Below, piece after piece: positions 1-5,645 of a DNA stretch of 5,843 nucleotides. The position numbers were made by a program, and so were the translations under genes. Positions within the stretch are counted from its first letter, which is position 1. Every line of letters begins with the position of its first letter. The notes beneath the pieces were generated by a model. The model did no database searches, was not told the origin of the DNA, and saw nothing but the letters and a program-made list of their open reading frames with translations. Origin of the DNA: Caldifarciminota bacterium. Its GTDB lineage: Bacteria; Hydrothermota; E44-bin80. The stretch covers positions 1 through 5,843 of the forward strand of contig JAGMEZ010000507.1 in assembly GCA_023127905.1 (NCBI GenBank), given 5' to 3'.

Positions 1-429
1 AAATCTCCTCTTTGTTTTTGAACCAACTCCGCACGGAACGTTAGAAAACAATGCGTCAACAAGATTTTTTACCTTACCCTTTATCTCACTCATCTTCAAA
101 TTAGTTCTCAGTATCCTTACGCCACAGTTAATATCGTAACCAACTCCACCTGGTGATACTACACCTTCTTCTGGGTCTATTGCTGCTACACCCCCTATTG
201 GAAAACCATACCCCCAGTGTATATCTGGCATTGCAAGCGAATATTTTACTATTCCAGGAAGATGTGCAACATTTGAGACCTGCAATGGGGTCTGATCCAT
301 CCTTATATGTGAAAGCAGAGATTCGTTAGCATAAATAATTCCATCCACCCTCATTCCTGGATGATCCTTTTTGGGGATTCTCCATCTATAATCGTCTATC
401 TTCTCAAGTACACCTTCCCATTTTTTCAT
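1..429 (-). CDS. rtcB: RtcB RNA ligase, N-terminal 143 residues (gene runs off the left edge)
   Basis: RtcB joins RNA 2',3'-cyclic phosphate or 3'-phosphate ends to 5'-OH ends using GTP and Mn2+; it is a cytoplasmic enzyme of tRNA splicing in archaea and of RNA repair in bacteria. The reading frame is open from the ATG at 429 to base 1. It shows the family's hallmark blocks: MPDIHWGYGFPIGGVAA near residues 68-83 and SPGGVGYDINCGVR near 92-105. D99 and C102 match the Asp and Cys metal ligands of the active site (D95 and C98 in Pyrococcus RtcB); the His ligands lie further along, outside the window. VPCGVGSK at 131-138 is also typical. There is no intein after the active-site Cys, a known insertion point in archaeal homologues. 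The ATG at 429 is preceded by AGAGG (442-438) with an 8-nt spacer. Full-length family members are about 400-490 residues. It is separated from the upstream secretion operon by 190 bp, so it is probably transcribed independently. Confidence 0.96.
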   Translation of the reverse strand, partial: MKKWEGVLEKIDDYRWRIPKKDHPGMRVDGIIYANESLLSHIRMDQTPLQVSNVAHLPGIVKYSLAMPDIHWGYGFPIGGVAAIDPEEGVVSPGGVGYDINCGVRILRTNLKMSEIKGKVKNLVDALFSNVPCGVGSKTKRRF

Positions 430-437
430 AATAGTTA

Positions 438-499
438 CCTCTCTTTTCTTCCAGTACTGTGAAAAATATTTTTATAATTTTCTTTTTCGCATGATTCTA
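438..499 (-). promoter_or_regulatory. AT-rich leader of rtcB with candidate -10 box and Shine-Dalgarno
   Basis: The stretch just upstream of rtcB is strongly AT-rich. On the minus strand it contains TATAAA (476-471) as a possible -10 element, followed by a perfect 12-bp AT palindrome AAAAATATTTTT (462-473) that partly overlaps it, and AGAGG (442-438) as ribosome binding site 8 nt before the ATG. No convincing -35 hexamer is visible at the expected spacing (TAGAAT at 499-494 is poor). The Shine-Dalgarno is well supported; the promoter itself is a guess from composition and position. Confidence 0.3.
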
Positions 500-595
500 A
501 TCCCCCCTAACCTCCACCTGCGCTAAAGCTTCGGTGGACAACTCTATCTGCCGAAGCCTTGGCGAAGGCAGGCCCCTTTTTCAAAGGGGGGGGAT
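500..595. repeat. Compound inverted-repeat element (C-run palindrome enclosing an imperfect hairpin)
   Basis: Outer arms ATCCCCCC (500-507) and GGGGGGAT (588-595) are perfect inverted repeats. Inside lies a second imperfect inverted repeat: CCTGC plus GCTAAAGCTTCGG (517-534) against CCGAAGCCTTGGCGAAGGCAGG read in reverse (551-572), matching with a 4-nt gap and two transitions. The core stem GCTTCGGTGGA (528-538) / TCTGCCGAAGC (547-557) pairs over 11 bp with two G-T wobbles and an 8-nt loop. A third hairpin, CCCCTTT (573-579) / AAAGGGG (583-589), sits at the right end. It codes for nothing and lies between the 3' end of the secretion operon and rtcB. It resembles small dispersed repeats (REP/MITE-like) common in environmental genomes. 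It could also act as a 3'-end RNA structure for the operon, but no U-run follows any stem, so it is not a canonical intrinsic terminator. Confidence 0.75.
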
Positions 596-619
596 AGTGT
601 TGGTTTCCCTTTTTCATTT

Positions 620-862
620 CTATTTTATAATTACAACCTTTCCGCTCTTTTTCTCCACCCGTTCATCGAATTCTATAATATAGAAATAAACCCCGCTTGA
701 AACACTGCTCACACCCCACTGGTAAACTGTTCCTGAAAGATTACCTGAATTATGCGTTAACCTCCCTGTGACATCATAGATTTTAATAATTTCAACAGAA
801 TTTAGATTGTCGAAGGTAACAGTATTCTCTCCCAGATAAACCCTACAGGGGTTAGGATATAC
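620..862 (-). other. T9SS type A sorting domain, copy 1 (80 residues)
   Basis: This segment encodes the tail from VYPNPC to the stop. Landmarks are VYPNPCRVY, VTFDNL, IKIYDVTGRL, SSGVYFYII and SGKVVIIK, the Por secretion tail pattern (beta-sandwich ending in a basic residue). By hand it is identical to the tail at 3691-3933 at 45 of 80 positions and to that at 5403-5645 at 42 of 80, with no gaps. Confidence 0.9.
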
Positions 863-2788
863 CTGTTCTGGTTCATCCTCACCAGTTCCTCCGACCTGAT
901 ACTCATATGCACCAATGTCAGGTGCACTTCCAACATAGCCGTCATTGAAATTTTGTATCACAACACCCGCATCTATATTCGCACTCTCTTCACTCAGGTG
1001 AAAATCACCTCCCGAAGGATTCATAAAATAATTCCCGCCTGAAATACCATGAATCTCCTGCCCTGTACTATCCTGAAATTCCTGAAGCGTGTAGTACCGG
1101 ATACCTATCCACTTTACAAATCTATTTGGATCTGTTGTGTAAAGGTTATCATAATCAAAGTCTGCATATCCTGATAAATGATAGTCTTCAATGGCATATC
1201 TCGTTCCCCTGAGAATATTATTCCGGAAGGTCATATTCTCCCATGAACCAGAACTTAACATACCTTCAGTTTCTGCAATATCTGTATAACCTGTGTTATG
1301 ATAAACGAAACAGGGGCCGCCTGTACTCGATGAAAATTTATATGTTGTTCGTGTAAAATCATACATAACATTTCGCCATACCCAGCAAGGTCCAACTGTA
1401 ATCGGAGCGAGAGAGATTCCTACAAGCATTTGGTGAATATTATTCCCCCACATACGCAGGTTTATGCAAGCCCCCTCAGGCTCAAGACCATCATCACCAA
1501 TTAAGTATAGCTCATTTTCATAAATATCTACATCATGGTTAAGTGTTTCATCCCATAGATTCCCCCACGTAGATGCAGCGATAGCATTAAAATATCCCCA
1601 TACCTCATTATTCCGAATTACATTCCCGTATCCACCTTCTACTGAAATTCCGCTGTTCTCAGCATCAGACCCCTTTACAAGATCCCATGGCCACGAATAG
1701 ATAGAGGTATCGTATAAATGATTATTATAAATCAAATTACCCTTGGCAGACTCGAGTTTTACCCAGACTCCTACATTTATGTTATTTATGTAATTATTCC
1801 TCACCACACAGCGGTCTGCACCTCGAAGATAAACTCCCTTAGAATACGGACCACTTCCATAAAAACGTAGATGGAATCCATCAATTATAATAAATGATGT
1901 ATCATCAAGATAGAAGGGACAATCAAGGATTCCAACCTGCATCTGTAAAGTGTCAGGATTACCAGGTTCAGGAAGTTTTACATAGAGATATCCTCCTTCC
2001 AAACACCAACCACCCGGTACTCCTGCTGTGCCAGCAATAAGATCTGTAAGATTATCGTAATGCCATAATCGTTCTCCATCAGCTGCTACATACCAGGTCG
2101 TGCTTGTTAATGGAGTTCTATAGACATCCCCAGAGTAAATCTCCCATTCATTTCCACCCGGAGTAGCCAGGGATTCATCTGAACCATCAAGTACAACATT
2201 GTCCTCAGCTATATAAGTAATATAGGCATCCTTCATACCGGATCTTGTTATATGAACTTCCTGTCTGTATACTCCCGATAAAACATGAATTACATCACCC
2301 GACATAGAAACATCGTGGGCATGTTGGATTGTTTCAAAGGGATCATTTATCGTACCACTACCCTGATCATCCCCATCAGGTGAAACATAATAATGACTGC
2401 CGCTCCCCTGTGGGAAAATTTCCTCTCGCATAGAAACTATAACAGAAGATGGCTGACTTGTAACACCATCAGGATCTTCAAAGGTTACTTCAACCTGATA
2501 GGAGAATCCTGGATCCAGCAATACCAGACTACAAGCAAATCGCTTATTTAAAATTCTTGCAAGAAAATGTCCCTCCTCCCAAACAGAAGCACCAACTTTA
2601 CGATATTCAACTGCCGCTGAAGCATTTTCATTATCATCCCCTGCATAGGATACAACTAAACCAACGGATCTGAATGTTGCATATGCATCAATCTCACCTG
2701 GGGTAATCTGATTTTGTCCTCTCGCATTAATGGGCAAGATAATTAATCCAAAAAGTATCCAAATGAACCTTTTAACTATTGGTGTCAT
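620..2788 (-). CDS. Secreted FN3-like / DUF1565-like right-handed beta-helix protein with T9SS type A sorting tail
   Basis: A 722-residue secreted protein, probably surface-bound or released, of the parallel beta-helix type used by many polysaccharide lyases and hydrolases. Residues 1-22 form a Sec signal peptide (K6, R7, then a hydrophobic run; cleavage near INA/RGQ). Residues about 29-120 look like a fibronectin III-like domain (VEYRKVG, LLDPGFSYQVEV). YYVSPDGDD at 133-141 and GDVIHVLSGVYR at 164-175 are the DUF1565-style beta-helix cap. An Asn-rich ladder of short rungs (VVRNNYI, IYNNHLY, VIRNNEV) fills about 195-560, with an acidic turn DDGLEPEG at 432-439 followed by INLRMWGNN. DFHLSEESANIDAG and APDIGAYEY (622-630) close the helix. 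The tail VYPNPCRVY to KSGKVVIIK (643-722) is the T9SS type A domain. The start chosen is ATG 2788, because AAGGA lies 7 nt before it; an in-frame ATG at 2806 would add MGKEII but has only a weak, close site. It is the last gene of the operon, 23 bp after the PorV-like gene. Enzymatic activity and substrate are unknown. Confidence 0.88.
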   Translation of the reverse strand: MTPIVKRFIWILFGLIILPINARGQNQITPGEIDAYATFRSVGLVVSYAGDDNENASAAVEYRKVGASVWEEGHFLARILNKRFACSLVLLDPGFSYQVEVTFEDPDGVTSQPSSVIVSMREEIFPQGSGSHYYVSPDGDDQGSGTINDPFETIQHAHDVSMSGDVIHVLSGVYRQEVHITRSGMKDAYITYIAEDNVVLDGSDESLATPGGNEWEIYSGDVYRTPLTSTTWYVAADGERLWHYDNLTDLIAGTAGVPGGWCLEGGYLYVKLPEPGNPDTLQMQVGILDCPFYLDDTSFIIIDGFHLRFYGSGPYSKGVYLRGADRCVVRNNYINNINVGVWVKLESAKGNLIYNNHLYDTSIYSWPWDLVKGSDAENSGISVEGGYGNVIRNNEVWGYFNAIAASTWGNLWDETLNHDVDIYENELYLIGDDGLEPEGACINLRMWGNNIHQMLVGISLAPITVGPCWVWRNVMYDFTRTTYKFSSSTGGPCFVYHNTGYTDIAETEGMLSSGSWENMTFRNNILRGTRYAIEDYHLSGYADFDYDNLYTTDPNRFVKWIGIRYYTLQEFQDSTGQEIHGISGGNYFMNPSGGDFHLSEESANIDAGVVIQNFNDGYVGSAPDIGAYEYQVGGTGEDEPEQVYPNPCRVYLGENTVTFDNLNSVEIIKIYDVTGRLTHNSGNLSGTVYQWGVSSVSSGVYFYIIEFDERVEKKSGKVVIIK

Positions 2789-2795
2789 AATTATT

Positions 2796-2800
2796 TCCTT
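2796..2800 (-). promoter_or_regulatory. Shine-Dalgarno AAGGA deciding the start of the 722-residue beta-helix gene
   Basis: AAGGA (2800-2796) is followed by a 7-nt spacer AATAATT and ATG at 2788. This favours translation from 2788 rather than from the in-frame ATG at 2806, which would place the Shine-Dalgarno inside the gene. The resulting N-terminus begins MTPIVKRF and gives a compact signal peptide. Confidence 0.7.
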
Positions 2801-2811
2801 GCCCATTATGC

Positions 2812-3678
2812 CTATAGTTCAATTGACAATCCGATATAATGCAGCATTTCGAACTCAGAGAAAGGAATCACAGCATAATCAAGTTTGTATCTCTCCTGAA
2901 ACTTCACACCTAAACCACCACTCAATCCATCCTGTGCTAACTCCTCATTGCTTACGCTATAACCCAACCGTATAGTGAGCATTTCAAAATAATGAGCCTC
3001 TCCACCTATACCTCCAATTATATTTCCATCCAATTCCTTAACCATATTCATATATATATCATATGCATAAACAGGTATAGTATAATGCATAAGTAACTTT
3101 ACTGCTAAAGGAAAATCCTCTTTCTCTTCTTTGTAGGTGATTCCAGTACCAAGATTTAATACGCCCAAACCACAGCTCAGTCCAGGCAGCATATTCTTCA
3201 TCATTATCCCAATATCTGCTGCACCACTATTCGCTGTGACATCTGCAAGGCTTTCCTGAACTAATTTCCCAGATAATCCAATAGATACGTTACCAAGATA
3301 ATAACTCAATGAAAGTAAACCTACCATATCATAAACAGAAAATGTTGAAGTAGGATTACCCGATATATCATAACCCTGGATATCTGCCATGTGAAGATAG
3401 GTAAACCCAAGACCAATCCCAAATTTGTCTGTCTGATAAACACCCTCCACATGTTCTATCCGCACATCTGTAAACCACTCAATATGGGAAAAAGAGATTG
3501 CCCTCTTTTGCATAAGATACATACATGCAGGATTACTGTGTATGTTATCAATTCCTCCAGATGCTAACGCTGCTGAAGAGGGTGATGGGTCAATAAGAAG
3601 AAAACCCACAGAACTTGCATTTGCGACGGATACGACAAAGAAAATAAATAATACAACTAATATATTTCCCTTCTTCAT
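2812..3678 (-). CDS. PorV/PorQ-family outer-membrane beta-barrel protein (UPF0164-like)
   Basis: A 288-residue outer-membrane protein of the PorV/PorQ type. In characterised T9SS organisms, PorV carries folded cargo from the translocon to the PorU sortase or attachment complex, and PorQ belongs to the same complex. Residues 1-21 are a signal peptide (MKKGN, hydrophobic core, VANA cleavage site). The mature start has the family signature: DPSPSSAALASGG at 30-42 followed by SNPACM at 48-53. Next come IEWFTDVRIEHVEGVY (66-81), GIGLGFTYLHMADIQGYD (87-104), the FSVYDM strand (113-118), AADIGIM (153-159), LGTGITYKEEKEDFPLAVKL (176-195) and the closing YKLDYAVIPF ... HYIGLSIEL. Alternating hydrophobic strands continue to the C-terminus, as expected for a barrel. 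It is shorter than Bacteroidetes PorV (about 380 residues). AAGGAGG lies 4 nt before the ATG. It sits 12 bp after one T9SS-tailed gene and 23 bp before another, so a dedicated carrier or anchor role for these cargoes is likely but inferred. It has no T9SS tail of its own. Confidence 0.85.
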   Translation of the reverse strand: MKKGNILVVLFIFFVVSVANASSVGFLLIDPSPSSAALASGGIDNIHSNPACMYLMQKRAISFSHIEWFTDVRIEHVEGVYQTDKFGIGLGFTYLHMADIQGYDISGNPTSTFSVYDMVGLLSLSYYLGNVSIGLSGKLVQESLADVTANSGAADIGIMMKNMLPGLSCGLGVLNLGTGITYKEEKEDFPLAVKLLMHYTIPVYAYDIYMNMVKELDGNIIGGIGGEAHYFEMLTIRLGYSVSNEELAQDGLSGGLGVKFQERYKLDYAVIPFSEFEMLHYIGLSIEL

Positions 3679-3682
3679 CTTT

Positions 3683-3689
3683 CCTCCTT
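3683..3689 (-). promoter_or_regulatory. Strong Shine-Dalgarno AAGGAGG of the PorV-like gene
   Basis: AAGGAGG (3689-3683) lies in the 12-bp gap after the preceding stop codon, with a 4-nt spacer to ATG 3678. It is the best match to the consensus among the visible sites of this operon, which suggests efficient initiation of the barrel protein. Confidence 0.8.
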
Positions 3690-3690
3690 C

Positions 3691-3933
3691 CTATTTTATT
3701 ACGACAATCTTTCCGCTTGCTACTTTTTCATCGCCAGATGATTGAACAATATAAAAATATAGCCCACTTGAAATATTGCTTACATTCCATCTGTATACCA
3801 TTGATGAAATCTGACCCGAGTTGTTTACTAACCTTCCTGTAACATCATACATTTTAATAATACAATCTGGACTTATGTTGTTAAAGGTAACGAAATTGTA
3901 TCCCATAAAAACCTTACAGGGATTGGGATAAAC
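3691..3933 (-). other. T9SS type A sorting domain, copy 2 (80 residues)
   Basis: Tail from VYPNPCKVF to SGKIVVIK and the stop. It is the same length as the other two tails in the window and aligns without gaps, keeping YPNPC, VTF, IIKMYDVTGRL, NSG, W, SSGLYFYI and the basic last residue. It directs export across the outer membrane and is normally removed or processed at the surface. Confidence 0.9.
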
Positions 3934-5373
3934 ATCCACAGGTAACTCCTCAGCAATCCCTCCCTGATCATACTCATAGGCACCAATATCTAAAGTTCCA
4001 TCATAGGGTCGCTCTTCATCCTGGCGGTGCTTTATGTATTGACGAACAACATTGTGTTCTGGGAGTACTTCTCCTGATAAAGAGGTTCCGGCATTAATAC
4101 AAGGGGAACCTTCAGCAAGATTATAGTCTTCTGTACCCCAATCAATAAATCCTGGTAAATCTCCCGTTACTATCCCACCAGAGTCTATAACAGTTCCTTG
4201 ATAATTACCTCCCTGGTGCGATTCCACCCAACCCGTCTTAAACCAGTTGTTTCTAATGTTAAGAACTCCGAGGGTATTAAGCATTGCCAATCTATTGCCA
4301 TCTGCTGTTACATAAACAACATTATTTCTTGCATCACAGAACTCATCATTCGTTGACAATCGAAAAAGAGTAGTATTACCGGAACGTTTAGAAATTACGG
4401 TATTATTGTAAAAGAAGAGTGTTCCCTTTCGATATTGTGCTGAATTTCCCCCGTCACCACCATAATGGCATATCTGGCTGTTTCCTTCATCTATTTGCTC
4501 AATAATAATATTGCCATAAACAAACGTTTTACTGTAAGAAGGATCATTGTATATTTCAGAGTGATCTGATTCTACAAGGTCAAGTTGTCTGTTCCCATAT
4601 TCAATCCAGTTATACCGTACAACAGTACCACAAGAACGGTCCTTTAGATTGTTTCCTCCACAATTTGCTCTGAGTGGACCAAAATGATTATATTGAAAAG
4701 TAATCCCTTTCGCCTCAGTATAATTATTATGATGATAATAACTTCCCTCGATCCCATTATCGTAAATATAACACCTTTCAACAATTACGTCGCTAGCCGC
4801 GTGTGATACAAAAAAACCATTACCACAATCATGAAATATGCAATTCCGAATTACAGTGTGACTACCTTCTATGACATAGATAGAAGAAGCATTATTTGCG
4901 TACTCTCTTACCTGACCCTGATCGTCTGTGAATAAATAAGGAGTTCGTGCACTTCTAATATCAAGGTTCTCTATCACCACATAGTCTGGTATCTGGTTCG
5001 GATAGCTCGACCCACCAATATTAATAATGCCCCGTTCTTCTGACCAGTAATTGAGTTCCTGTCTTGTCGTTGCATTTTGCCCGTTAATAATGGGTAATTC
5101 CCCTCCTGATCCGGGCACTCCATGGATAACAATGTTTTCTGATTCTGTTCCTGTTCGAGCAACAACCCATTTCTCATAATATGGGTTAGTCCGGTAGTGG
5201 ATGCAAACCGAATCCCCAGGATTAATGGATTCCCACGGAACATCACCTATATTCTCATAATCCATTCCTGGACCAACCTCATAAGTTGTTGCTCTTAATC
5301 CATTGATATATCCCAGGACAAGAAGAACAAGGAAATAAACCGTGTGGATTCTAAGAATCCTTACAAACATCAT
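3691..5373 (-). CDS. Secreted right-handed beta-helix protein with T9SS type A sorting tail
   Basis: A 560-residue exoprotein. Residues 1-28 form a signal peptide (hydrophobic TVYFLVLLVLGYI, probable cleavage LRA/TT). The mature protein opens with TTYEVGPGMDYENIGDVPW and NPGDSVCIHYR, an opening I recall from a widespread uncharacterised secreted beta-helix family (recalled, not searched). Helix rungs run from about 80 to 410: YVVIENLDIRSA (131-142), HTVIRNCIFHDCGNGFFV (172-189), VIVERCYIYDNG (196-207), NNLKDRSCGTVVRYNW (241-256), NRQLDLVESD (261-270), GTLFFYNNTVISKR (317-330). The core ends with DYNLAEGSPCINAG (416-429) and LDIGAYEY (461-468). Residues 481-560 are the T9SS tail. The rung at 241-270 is reminiscent of polysaccharide lyase family 6, but no LRHG-type catalytic Arg follows, so enzymatic activity is uncertain. 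Two adjacent ATGs (5373, 5370) follow a strong ribosome site; the second has the better spacing (6 versus 3 nt). It starts 29 bp after the preceding T9SS-tailed gene. Confidence 0.88.
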   Translation of the reverse strand: MMFVRILRIHTVYFLVLLVLGYINGLRATTYEVGPGMDYENIGDVPWESINPGDSVCIHYRTNPYYEKWVVARTGTESENIVIHGVPGSGGELPIINGQNATTRQELNYWSEERGIINIGGSSYPNQIPDYVVIENLDIRSARTPYLFTDDQGQVREYANNASSIYVIEGSHTVIRNCIFHDCGNGFFVSHAASDVIVERCYIYDNGIEGSYYHHNNYTEAKGITFQYNHFGPLRANCGGNNLKDRSCGTVVRYNWIEYGNRQLDLVESDHSEIYNDPSYSKTFVYGNIIIEQIDEGNSQICHYGGDGGNSAQYRKGTLFFYNNTVISKRSGNTTLFRLSTNDEFCDARNNVVYVTADGNRLAMLNTLGVLNIRNNWFKTGWVESHQGGNYQGTVIDSGGIVTGDLPGFIDWGTEDYNLAEGSPCINAGTSLSGEVLPEHNVVRQYIKHRQDEERPYDGTLDIGAYEYDQGGIAEELPVDVYPNPCKVFMGYNFVTFNNISPDCIIKMYDVTGRLVNNSGQISSMVYRWNVSNISSGLYFYIVQSSGDEKVASGKIVVIK

Positions 5374-5383
5374 TCACCCCCTT
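5374..5383 (-). promoter_or_regulatory. Extended Shine-Dalgarno AAGGGGGTGA of the 560-residue beta-helix gene
   Basis: AAGGGGGTGA (5383-5374) matches 9 of 10 bases of AAGGAGGTGA, the complement of the 16S rRNA 3' end. It abuts ATG 5373, so the G-run is 3 nt from that codon but 6 nt from the next ATG at 5370. The true first residue is therefore probably the second Met. Confidence 0.65.
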
Positions 5384-5402
5384 TCTTCATCTTTTTCTTT
5401 TC

Positions 5403-5645
5403 TTACCTTATTATTACAAACTCTCCACAAGTTTTCTTTCGTCCAACATCTGATCTTATATCGTAGAAATAAACTCCGCTTGAAATATCTCTCACATTCC
5501 ATCTGTGCGAATATCCTGTAATATTCCCTGAATTGTACATCATTTTACCTGAAATATCAAATATTTTTATTTCCGATCCAGGATTTAGATTCTCAAACGT
5601 GATAAGTATCTCACCTCTATAGACCCTGCAAGGGTTGGGATAGAC
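5403..5645 (-). other. T9SS type A sorting domain, copy 3 (80 residues)
   Basis: Tail from VYPNPCRVYRG through IKIFDISGKM and SSGVYFYDI to EFVIIR and the stop. It is again exactly 80 residues and collinear with copies 1 and 2. It shares the first nine residues (VYPNPCRVY) exactly with copy 1. Confidence 0.9.

Noticed and set aside
1..429. Intein or frameshift in rtcB
   Set aside because: The sequence reads continuously through the active-site DINCG block, where inteins insert in some homologues, and no stop or frame change is seen.
500..619. Intrinsic (rho-independent) terminator for the operon
   Set aside because: Good stems exist (for example 573-589), but on the minus strand the stem is followed by CCTGCC and not by a U-run. 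It could block or stabilise RNA ends, but it is not a canonical terminator.
2730..2975. Plus-strand reading frame of 81 codons
   Set aside because: It runs antisense across the junction of the PorV-like gene and the 722-residue gene, both well supported by domains. Its translation shows no motif.
3542..3745. Plus-strand reading frame of 67 codons
   Set aside because: It is antisense to the PorV-like signal peptide and the end of the 560-residue gene. It lacks recognisable features.
4974..5246. Minus-strand reading frame of 90 codons in another frame
   Set aside because: It lies wholly inside the 560-residue beta-helix gene, whose frame carries the conserved motifs and signal peptide. It is an overlapping shadow.
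620..5645. Direct repeats suggesting a misassembly or recent duplication
   Set aside because: The three tail-coding segments are similar as proteins but clearly diverged at nucleotide level, and the flanking domains differ. They are related domains and not an assembly artefact.
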